Shown here piece after piece: positions 59,901 to 64,000 of a stretch of DNA of 64,000 nucleotides. This DNA is from Colius striatus (Eukaryota > Chordata > Aves > Coliiformes > Coliidae). Each line of letters begins with the position of its first letter. Positions within the stretch are counted from its first letter, which is position 1. Under the pieces are notes generated by a model that did not search any database, was not told the origin of the DNA, and saw only the letters and a program-made list of their open reading frames with translations. The stretch covers positions 15,955,597 to 16,019,596 of the forward strand of contig NC_084775.1 of NCBI RefSeq assembly GCF_028858725.1, read 5' to 3'. The position numbers and the translations under genes are program-made.

Positions 59901-62900
59901 TGAGCCCCACAGAAGTGCCCTGGTTTGGTTGCAGATCTGTGCCTGACAGCACAGCCCCAGCTGGGACTGATGAGCCCAGGTCATGGCCACGCTGATGGCT
60001 GCTCCCAGGGATGACAAGGGTGGAGTTGGGGCCCACCACTACCCTGACCTGGGACTCACAGTGTCCCTCCACCTTCCTCCTGCCTCACCCTCACTGCCTC
60101 TACCAGCCTGTCCAGATCCCCATTTGCAGCAGGGAAGTAGATGCCAGTCAGCTCAGGAGCACTCAACTCTGAAACAGGTCTCAAGTGAGCAGTTGCAGCT
60201 GCTGGCACCCGCAGTTCTGGGGAGGCAGAAGGTCTTGGCTGTCATGGGAGTCTCCTGGGCTCATGCATGGCACAAACTGCTGCATTGCCACCAGACACGC
60301 TGATCTCAGCCCCAGCGAGCTGCCAGTGCTCAGAGCAGGGCAGAGGGAAGGCTGTGGTGATGCCACGCTCTGCAGTGGGCTGGGACGTGTCTGCTGACCC
60401 AGCCCCCCATGAGGCCCCTGCTCTGCCCCCAGCAGCTGATGGGTCTCTGCTCCCCCCCAGGTGAAGAGCGTGAACCTGTCTGACGGGGAGGTGCTGTCCA
60501 TCCGCGGCGTGGACGGCGATGCTCTCGTGGTGTTGGCCAACCAGACGCTGCTGGTGGAGGGACAGGTCATCCGCAGCCCCACCAACACCATCTCCGTCTA
60601 CTTCCGCACCTTCCAGGACGAGGTGGTGGGGACCTTCCAGCTGCACTACCAGGGTGGGTGTCTCTCGGCCGTGGACACACCAGGAGGGGCAGGATGGGGC
60701 TCAGCCCCCTGGGCTGCAGCGGTGAGAGGATGCCAGGCTCTGCCCCAGCAACAGCCAGGCTCCCGCTGCCCTGTGTGCCCATGCTCAGGGCATCAGCTGG
60801 GTCTGGGGCGAGCAGCAGCCTGTGCCGTGCCCTGGGCAGAGGGTTTGAGGGGCAGCAACACCCCAGGCCCCAGCACTGGCTATGCTCCTCACACCCGCCT
60901 TGCCCCGTTCTGTCCCCGTGCAGCAGCTCTTCCTGCTCAGACTCAGACTGTGGGTCTATTTTTCTCTTGAGAAGCTGTAAAAAATAGATGAGTTCAGGCA
61001 AATTCTTTCGAAAATAGAAAGTAGGTCTGGGCAAGAGCAGTAACAGGTGGAGAAGCTGCCAGCAGCGTGGTGCTGTGTCAGGGCTCTGTGGCAGCAGGGT
61101 CTGCCTGTGGGCACATCCAGCACGTCCTCAGCACTCCCCCCTCGACTGCAGGGTGGCTGGGAGCAAACAAGCCCTGAGCTCTGAAACGTGTGTGCCTCTT
61201 CCAGTGTTTATGCTGAGCTGCAGCTTTCCTCGGAGGCCTGACTTTGGAGATGTCACCGTGATGGATTTGCACTCGGGTGGAATTGCACATTTCCACTGTC
61301 ACCTGGGCTACGAGCTGCAGGGCCCCCGGGTGCTCACGTGCATCAACGCATCGAGGCCGCACTGGAGCAGCCCCGAGCCGATCTGCTCAGGTACACACCC
61401 CGCCAGCCCCAGAGCTGAGCAAAGCTGGGATCCCCAAAGGGAAAAGCTGAGAGTTGCTTTGTGCATGAGCTGAATGTGGCTGTGGGAGTGAGTGAGAGCA
61501 ATGTCTGGCCCCAAACACGGCGCAGCCCGAGCTACTGTGGGTCTGCACGCCGGGGGCAGCAGAGTTCCTGAATTAGGCAGGGAAAGCAGGTTACAGAGTT
61601 CAGGTGTGTGTGAGATGTGTGTGTACCTCAGCCAGAGTCAAGCCAGGCTGGGCAAGAGGTTCCCACACTAAAAGCTGCTGCAAGGAGCTGGGCAGGCATC
61701 AGCACGTTGGTGTGCAGAAGCCCTGGGTGCAGAGGCCAGCCCCTGGCCTCTGCCTGCCCCGTGCCCTCTGCCTGCCCCACACCCTCTGCCTGCCCCTGCC
61801 CTCTGCCTGCCCTGTGCCCTCTGCCTGCCCATGCCCTCTGCCTGCCCCCTGCCCTCTGCCTGCCCCTGCCCTCTGCCTGCCCCATGCCCTCTGCCTGCCC
61901 TGCCCTCTGCCTGCCCCCTGCCCTCTGCCTGCCCCTGCCCTCTGCCTGCCCCCTGCCCTCTGCCTGCCCCATGCCCTCTGCCTGCCCCTGCCCTCTGCCT
62001 GCCCCATGCCCTCTGCCTGCCCCATGCCCTCTGCCTGCCCCTGCCCTCTGCCTGCCCCGTGCCCTGCCCGGCTCAGCGGGGCTGTGCTCTGTCGGCAGCG
62101 CCCTGCGGAGGGACCGTCCACAATGCCACCATCGGCCGCGTGCTCTCGCCCAGCTACAGCGGGAACCAGTCCAGCAGCATGTACTGTGTGTGGGCCATTG
62201 GGGCTCCCCCGGGACAGAAGCTGCACCTGCACTTTGAGAAGCTGCTGCTGACCGAGAAGGACAGGTGAGGCTCCCCAGGCTGCTACTGGAGCTCTGTGCT
62301 GGGCCCCTGTGTCCCGAGAGCTCTGCCTCAGGGTGAGGAGTGGGTGCTTTGCTGGGTACTACATATACTAAAGCTTGGAAGCTGGTCCCAGCTCCTCCAC
62401 CTCTCACCTCCTGCCCTCCCAGTCCTGGTAGGCAGCATCAACCTGAGCTTGGGGTGCAGCACGGAGGAGGCTGCCAGCCAGAGGGTGGTGGGGACAGGGG
62501 CAGAGAAGGGTCTCAGTGCAGAAGAGGAAGTTCCTGATTTAGGTATTCAAGCACTCAGGAGGCAAGATGGGTCTTGGAGCAAAAAGATCTACAAGAGGAA
62601 GGCACAGAGCACCAGCCCCTGCTGTCCTGTGGCCTTGCTCTTCATGCCAGGGCAGCTTGCTGGCCTCCTGGTCCCCCTGGCTGTGAGGTGATGCAGTGTG
62701 CTGTGTCACACCTCTCCTCTCGTCCCTCAAATACCCAGAGCCCAGCACTGCTCATTGCCACAGCACAAGAAGCTGCAAGCCCCTGGCCATCAGCCTCTGT
62801 TACACAGAGCACAAGCTCACAAATGCTGGTGTTTAAACAGCATTAGCATTCAGTCTGGTAACAGGCAGGAAAGCAGGTTTATGGCTTGCAGTAAAAATCA

Positions 62901-63231
62901 AAGAATCAAGCCCCTGTTTATGATACAGTAAAAGAACCTTCTCTGGGCTGAAGTTCTGTCTGCAGGATTTCTCTAAAACACAGGAGCAGTGGAGGGAGGG
63001 CGCTGGGGGAGGGAGCAGGGACACGTCTCCCCTGTGACGTGCCGTGTGCCACCCTCCCGTGCAGGATGGTGGTGTACAGCGGGGACACCAACCAGTCTGC
63101 CGTGCTGTACGACTCGCTGCGTGCCACCAGCGTGCCCTTCGAGGGCGTCATCAGTGACGGAGCCTCCATCAGGATCGACTTCCTGGCAGAGGAGCCCACA
63201 GCCGCCACAGCTTTCAACATACGCTTCGAAG
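29912..63231 (+). CDS. SEZ6L: SEZ6L, seizure 6-like protein (coding exons 1-7 of a longer gene)
   Basis: Joined coding segments are 29912-29978, 54191-55000, 55175-55308, 60461-60653, 61205-61390, 62099-62264 and 63065-63231: 1723 bases, 574 residues plus one base, with intron phases 1,1,0,1,1,2,1 and no stop. All introns are GT/AG. The product is a type I membrane glycoprotein of neurons; the SEZ6 family shapes dendrites and synapses and is cleaved by BACE proteases. Order here: signal peptide (about 1-20), Ser/Thr/Pro-rich region (about 23-292), CUB1 (about 294-401), Sushi1 (about 403-463), CUB2 (from about 465). Signature stretches such as TTTSTIITTTVITTE, YNVTVYTGYGVELQ and GHF-like Sushi residues HFHCHLGYELQG match SEZ6L rather than SEZ6 or SEZ6L2 as I recall them. 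The three-plus remaining Sushi/CUB units, transmembrane helix and tail lie beyond the window. Confidence 0.96.
30094..30126 (+). repeat. GT microsatellite
   Basis: An interrupted GT-rich run ends in about eight uninterrupted GT units (30111-30125), 120 bases into SEZ6L intron 1. It is a likely length polymorphism. Confidence 0.9.
30311..30432 (+). repeat. GC-rich CACCGG/CACCGC minisatellite in the CpG island
   Basis: About 120 bases are built of alternating CCGCAC and CCGGCAC units with an approximate 11-12-base higher period. It lies 330 bases downstream of the exon 1 donor. Every unit carries one or two CpGs. It explains long open frames on both strands here. Likely unstable in length. Confidence 0.92.
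30801..33430. other. Intron 1 sequence, nothing recognised
   Basis: Non-coding intronic sequence. A mildly AT-rich patch at about 31075-31200 and a G run near 32569 are the only visible features. No transposon or gene is recognised. Confidence 0.6.
33431..33860. promoter_or_regulatory. Candidate intronic regulatory block
   Basis: AT-rich relative to its flanks with several retained CpGs (AACGTGCAG, ACACGTATCTTTCGGG, TTCAGCGG). Motifs include GCTATTTTACTTTTCAAATA, TTTTAATGAGCATAACG and AAATTGCTGAATTC. No frame is convincing. Assignment rests on composition only. Confidence 0.3.
33861..37376. other. Intron 1 sequence, nothing recognised
   Basis: Ordinary intronic DNA with a (CA)7 microsatellite at about 34089-34103. 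No gene or transposon is recognised; an isolated AATAAA near 35113 has no context. Confidence 0.6.
37540..37830. promoter_or_regulatory. Candidate intronic regulatory block with a long antisense open frame
   Basis: AT-rich segment (TATATTTACATAAATATGTG, GATTTTATCAATTTGTTGAG, AATGTAACTTTTAATGCC) inside GC-rich intron. A minus-strand frame stays open for 214 codons (37377-38021), unusual for low-GC DNA, but its predicted residues match no family I know and lack splice or start evidence. A conserved non-coding element is more likely than a gene. Confidence 0.35.
37831..40384. other. Intron 1 sequence, nothing recognised
   Basis: No gene is supported. A long minus-strand open frame (38525-39064) has no recognisable domain. 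AT-rich patches occur near 38460-38545 and 39540-39600. Confidence 0.55.
40385..40594 (+). mobile_element. CR1 LINE, 3'-terminal fragment
   Basis: Sense CR1 3' end: CTTCTTCCCTGTGAGGGTGG, GAACAGGCTGCCCAGATGGG, CTTCCCTGGAGACATCAAAC, GGGTTGGACTGGATGATCTT and CCAGCCCTTGAGGTTCTGTG. About 210 bases, 5'-truncated. Confidence 0.93.
40595..41125. other. Intron 1 sequence between two CR1 copies
   Basis: Contains an AT-rich patch (about 40755-40800, GATATAATTAAGATCAATC) and GC-rich flanks. 40990-41125 may be the diverged 5' continuation of the next CR1 copy. Confidence 0.5.
41126..41615 (+). mobile_element. CR1 LINE, longer 3' fragment
   Basis: About 490 bases of sense CR1 with landmarks in order: GGGCCCCTCACTCACTGCCA, GGACACTGAGGGGCTGCAGC, GGGCTGGAGCACAAGG, GGCTGAGGGAATGGGGGTGT, TTGAGCCTGGAGAAGAGGAG, TGACAGGACAAGGGGAAATG, GTTGCCCAGGGAGCTGGGG and TTTTCCATCCAATGATTCCA. 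It is the longest CR1 copy in the window, includes the very end of the ORF2 region and has no intact ORF. It shares a nearly identical 100-base stretch with 8746-8845. Confidence 0.94.
42417..42466 (+). repeat. 30-bp tandem duplication
   Basis: GAGCCAGGCTGTGCTGGGCT plus ten bases is followed by a near-identical second copy beginning AAGCCAGGCTGTGC at 42447. Small intronic duplication. Confidence 0.8.
46020..46170. promoter_or_regulatory. Candidate intronic element with an RFX X-box
   Basis: GTTTCCATGGCAAC at 46037-46050 fits the RFX X-box consensus (RYYNYY, 1-3 bases, RRNRAC) perfectly. It is followed by an AT-rich stretch with TAAATTTTAAAATGAAATAT and CATAAATAAACC. RFX factors drive ciliary and neuronal genes, plausible for SEZ6L. 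The motif is seen directly; activity is inference. Confidence 0.45.
48960..49270. promoter_or_regulatory. Candidate intronic regulatory block
   Basis: An AT-rich block with regularly spaced short motifs (CATTAATAGC, GGTATAATCAGATC, CTTTATGATTATTTCAG, CCTTTTATCAAGC, CCCTAATTCC) around a CpG-containing core (CCTCGGCAGCGG, GCAGCGATACCATCGG, CCCGGCGATACAG). CpG retention outside an island suggests constraint or hypomethylation. No coding frame. Confidence 0.4.
49271..50428. other. Intron 1 sequence, nothing recognised
   Basis: GC-rich intron with a (GCCAT)4 pentanucleotide run at 49817-49836 and an AT-rich patch near 50020-50120. No gene is seen. Confidence 0.6.
49816..49837 (+). repeat. (GCCAT)n microsatellite
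   Basis: Four GCCAT units in a row followed by a decayed GCTGT. A likely length polymorphism. Confidence 0.9.
50425..50485 (-). mobile_element. CR1 LINE 3'-end fragment, antisense
   Basis: AGAGAATTGTTTTGGTCAGA, AAAGACCTTTAAGATCATCG and AGTCTGACC are the reverse complement of the CR1 terminus (GATGATCTTAAAGGTCTTTT, CCAAAACAATTCT). Only the last 60 bases remain recognisable. Confidence 0.85.
50486..51985. other. Intron 1 sequence, nothing recognised
   Basis: Ordinary intronic sequence. CpG-containing stretch at 50740-51060 with GGATACGAGATAAAGCCC is mildly unusual. No gene, RNA or transposon is recognised. Confidence 0.55.
51986..52250. promoter_or_regulatory. Candidate intronic regulatory block
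   Basis: AT-rich for about 250 bases (GTTTTATTTCATGCTTTGTT, GAATCTAATAAGAAATTAG, AAAATATGGTTTAACAGC, CATTAAGAATTAGAG, ATGATAAATAACCC), about 2 kb before exon 2. A shorter similar patch follows at 52740-52850 (GGCTAATGAATGTGC, GCTAATTAAAGAACTAATTT). No open frame; call is from composition. Confidence 0.35.
52251..54190. other. 3' end of intron 1
   Basis: Non-coding. GTTTCCATGGAAAAC at 53528-53542 is a second X-box-like inverted repeat (three-base spacer reading). The segment ends with the exon 2 acceptor. Confidence 0.55.
54191..55000 (+). CDS. SEZ6L: SEZ6L coding exon 2 (Ser/Thr/Pro-rich N-terminal region)
   Basis: 810 bases from acceptor CTTGCAG to donor CCCGG/GTAAGC, phase 1 at both ends. 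It encodes residues 23-292, the non-globular ectodomain before CUB1. Recognisable family anchors are KKKPHTLKQVNTPRKHLRPK in the middle and the Thr-rich EESQETTTSTIITTTVITTE at the end, a likely mucin-like O-glycosylated stalk. Between the signal peptide and the first anchor sit four 13-residue repeats that I do not know from mammalian SEZ6L. Confidence 0.95.
54268..54423 (+). repeat. SEZ6L: In-frame 39-bp minisatellite in SEZ6L exon 2
   Basis: Four 39-base units (54268-54306, 54307-54345, 54346-54384, 54385-54423) encode GRAGELGHTTGSS, GRAGEIGHTMGSA, GRAREIGHTTGSA and GRAGELRHATALN. The first three are close copies and the last is decayed. Period is a multiple of three, so copy-number change keeps the frame. 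The repeated peptide has a Gly-Arg-Ala-X-Glu start and a Gly-His-Thr-Thr/Met-Gly-Ser end and lies in the extracellular disordered region. Confidence 0.95.
55001..55174 (+). other. SEZ6L: SEZ6L intron 2 (174 bases)
   Basis: GTAAGC donor at 55001 and TTTTCCTCAG acceptor ending at 55174. Joining gives a GTC codon ahead of Leu-Cys. Very short intron, consistent with avian microchromosome compaction. Confidence 0.93.
55175..55308 (+). CDS. SEZ6L: SEZ6L coding exon 3 (CUB1, first half)
   Basis: 134 bases, phase 1 in and phase 0 out (CTGCAG/GTGAGA). Encodes LCSMSFHDPEGYIDSTDYPP, then LPRHSYLECTYNVTVYTGYG and VELQ: the Cys pair, the xSxxYPP-type strand and the N-glycosylation site NVT of the first CUB domain. 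Confidence 0.96.
55600..55680. promoter_or_regulatory. Candidate intronic POU/homeodomain cluster
   Basis: CATTTGCATGCAATTAAAAT joins a POU octamer (ATTTGCAT) to AATTAAA, followed by CCATTAACTTTTAATCC and AGTTAAG. Such density within 70 bases is typical of neural POU-homeodomain enhancers; activity is inference. Confidence 0.35.
56781..56922 (+). repeat. 75-bp tandem duplication in intron 3
   Basis: 56781-56855 and 56856-56922 are near-identical (starting GGCTGTCCCTGCACAGGCTG; differences at a few bases). A recent local duplication. Confidence 0.93.
59101..59151 (+). repeat. 19-bp tandem repeat in intron 3
   Basis: Two identical 19-base units beginning GGGCAGGAGAAATGCCCCA (59101-59119, 59120-59138) and a partial third. 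Small intronic minisatellite. Confidence 0.92.
59637..59810. promoter_or_regulatory. Candidate intronic regulatory block with MEF2 site
   Basis: Starts with CTAAATATAG (59637-59646), an exact MEF2 consensus, and continues AT-rich with GTGAAATGCAAATGTGAAG (POU octamer), ATTTATTAAGCTAAATCGACG and AAATAATAATTAAAGCC. MEF2 and POU factors are both active in neurons. Motifs are seen; function is inferred. Confidence 0.4.
60461..60653 (+). CDS. SEZ6L: SEZ6L coding exon 4 (CUB1, second half)
   Basis: 193 bases, phase 0 in, phase 1 out (CCAGG/GTGGGT). Encodes VKSVNLSDGEVLSIRGVDG, LANQTLLVEGQVIRSPTNTI and SVYFRTFQDE then GTFQLHYQ, completing CUB1. N-glycosylation sequons NLS and NQT are visible. It is very close to the SEZ6L sequence I recall from mammals. 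Confidence 0.97.
60654..61204 (+). other. SEZ6L: SEZ6L intron 4 (551 bases)
   Basis: GTGGGT donor, GTGCCTCTTCCAG acceptor ending at 61204. No feature is recognised inside. Confidence 0.92.
61205..61390 (+). CDS. SEZ6L: SEZ6L coding exon 5 (Sushi domain 1)
   Basis: 186 bases, phase 1 both ends, the classic single-exon symmetric Sushi/CCP module. Encodes MLSCSFPRRPDFGDVTVMDL, HSGGIAHFHCHLGYELQG, LTCINASRPHW and PEPICS with four Cys (SC, HC, TC, IC) and the conserved Trp before the last Cys. Sequon NAS is present. Confidence 0.97.
61391..62098 (+). other. SEZ6L: SEZ6L intron 5 (708 bases), nearly half minisatellite
   Basis: GTACAC donor and GTCGGCAG acceptor ending at 62098. The acceptor has a weak pyrimidine tract of its own (GGGGCTGTGCTCTGTCGGCAG). 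A pyrimidine-rich minisatellite fills 61747-62061. Confidence 0.92.
61747..62061 (+). repeat. 18-copy pyrimidine-rich minisatellite (CCCTCTGCCTGCCCC core)
   Basis: About eighteen 16-19-base units with invariant core CCTCTGCCTGCC and a variable C-rich/TG/ATG/GTG tail, 315 bases in total. It ends 37 bases before the exon 6 acceptor. The non-integer period makes open frames on both strands that are not genes. Opposite strand is purine-rich (GGCAGAGGG units). Confidence 0.96.
62099..62264 (+). CDS. SEZ6L: SEZ6L coding exon 6 (CUB2, first half)
   Basis: 166 bases, phase 1 in, phase 2 out (GACAG/GTGAGG). Encodes APCGGTVHNATIGRVLSPSY, then a variable SGNQSSSMYCVWAIGAPPG and QKLHLHFEKLLLTEKDR. CGG opening, YC pairing and LHLHFE are CUB hallmarks; sequons NAT and NQS are present. 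Confidence 0.97.
62265..63064 (+). other. SEZ6L: SEZ6L intron 6 (800 bases)
   Basis: GTGAGG donor and CCTCCCGTGCAG acceptor ending at 63064. A mildly AT-rich piece at 62810-62930 is the only feature seen. Confidence 0.92.
63065..63231 (+). CDS. SEZ6L: SEZ6L coding exon 7 (CUB2, second half)
   Basis: 167 bases, phase 2 in, phase 1 out (GAAG/GTGAGG). Encodes MVVYSGDTNQSAVLYDSLRA, TSVPFEGVISDGASIRIDFL and TAATAFNIRFE, ending CUB2. The next exon, expected to begin Sushi 2, is outside the window. Sequon NQS is present. Confidence 0.96.
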
Positions 63232-64000
63232 GTGAGGTGTTCCCACTCCTGCACCCCTGGGAGCAGCAGGATGGCCCCAGCCAACGCTCCTGGGCCTCGG
63301 GATGTGCAGGCAATTAGCAGAGCTGTGGCCACAGGAAGGGTCTCGGCTGCCGCTGGCACTGGCAGACCCAGCCCTCTGCTGTGCTGCTCTCCTCACGTCA
63401 CTGTAGGCACACAGGGCAGCCCAAAACTCGTAGCTGTGGGGAATAGCTAGCAAGAAACAGGAAAAGAAATCATAAAATCCCATATACTCCAACAGAAAGG
63501 TTCACTGGTGAGCTGTGTGTCCATGGGACACGTCCCCTGTGCCTGCCCCAGCAGCAGGTGCCGTGTCCACGATGGGCCCCCTCCAAACTTGGGCTGCAAA
63601 GGTCATCAATGCCCTGGGAATCACAGCCTGTGGTGGCCATCACCATCAAAGACCCAGTCTGTCCTCTTCCCTCAGTCCCCATAGCATGGCACTGTCCTGG
63701 CTCCGCTCACCTGGCTGCCATCCTCCAGTCCCACCAGCTCCTTCAGGGAGCAGCAAGGATGAGACATGGGACAGGGCCTGGGTGGCTCACACAGATTTGC
63801 TTGTTGTCATTTAAGTGCATCCTGCTGCTGGGATCAGTCACCAAGAGCCTCACACCTCTGAGCAAGCTCAGTGATGCACAGTAACCCCAGGGGAGGTTGC
63901 TCAGCAAATGCAGCAACTGGCAACACAGCAAGTGCGTTACTGACGCTGGTACACAGTGGAAGTGGGGTTTGGTTAAGCCTGGACAGCTCAGGACACATAA
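63232..64000 (+). other. SEZ6L: SEZ6L intron 7 (partial)
   Basis: GTGAGG donor at 63232; no acceptor with a matching phase-1 SEZ6L exon is found before the window ends. No other feature is recognised. Confidence 0.85.

Larger units (their letters stand above)
55309..60460 (+). other. SEZ6L: SEZ6L intron 3 (about 5.15 kb)
   Basis: Consensus GTGAGA donor and TCCCCCCCAG acceptor. It contains a POU/homeodomain patch at 55605-55680, a C run near 55969, a 75-bp tandem duplication at 56781-56922, a 19-bp repeat at 59101-59138 and an AT-rich patch at 59637-59810. 58720-58860 is mildly AT-rich with retained CpGs. No nested exon is recognised. Confidence 0.92.

Noticed and set aside
61604..62407. Long open frames with Cys/Pro/Leu or Gly/Arg/Gln repeats on both strands
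   Set aside because: They are translations of the intron 5 minisatellite and overlap the true exon 6 in other frames.
1..64000. CRISPR arrays, bacterial operons, phage or integrated viral genes
   Set aside because: None found. The tandem repeats lack repeat-spacer structure, and I recognise no viral gene or LTR pair.
1..64000. tRNA, rRNA or microRNA genes
   Set aside because: I looked for tRNA box motifs and long hairpins by eye and saw no convincing candidate; a covariance-model search would be decisive.

Overview
The window looks like GC-rich avian nuclear DNA. It carries no bacterial-style gene packing. Vertebrate exons with consensus GT/AG splice sites are separated by long non-coding DNA, and the dispersed repeats I recognise are 3'-truncated CR1 LINE copies, the dominant LINE of birds. 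High GC, short introns, many small GC-rich minisatellites and the gene order MYO18B then SEZ6L (as on human 22q12.1, and as expected on an avian microchromosome) all fit. Species cannot be fixed from sequence alone; the CR1 copies look songbird-like, which is inference.

Layout. (1) 1-792 is the protein-coding end of the last exon of a gene I assign to MYO18B (unconventional myosin 18B); a probable 3' UTR runs to an AATAAA signal at 2279. (2) About 2.3-29.5 kb is intergenic. I find no convincing gene there. It holds degraded CR1 pieces, short tandem repeats and several AT-rich blocks that look like candidate regulatory DNA, the densest of them 1-3 kb upstream of the next promoter. (3) About 29.53-30.8 kb is a CpG island with the first coding exon of SEZ6L (ATG at 29912). 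(4) 29979-54190 is SEZ6L intron 1, about 24.2 kb, with CR1 copies, candidate enhancers and two RFX X-box-like palindromes. (5) 54191-63231 holds SEZ6L coding exons 2-7, all with consensus splice sites and a continuous reading frame; the gene runs off the right edge.

The SEZ6L part in the window encodes about 574 residues: a signal peptide, a long Ser/Thr/Pro-rich N-terminal region, CUB domain 1, Sushi domain 1 and CUB domain 2. The remaining Sushi/CUB repeats, the transmembrane helix and the cytoplasmic tail would lie beyond 64000. The two genes are on the same strand but are not functionally linked as far as the sequence shows (a muscle myosin next to a neuronal membrane protein).

I did not find a new multi-gene system. 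The most unusual items are an in-frame 39-bp minisatellite in SEZ6L exon 2 that expands the extracellular N-terminus, an 18-copy pyrimidine-rich minisatellite ending about 37 bp before the exon 6 acceptor, two X-box palindromes in intron 1, and several AT-rich blocks that deserve a conservation check.
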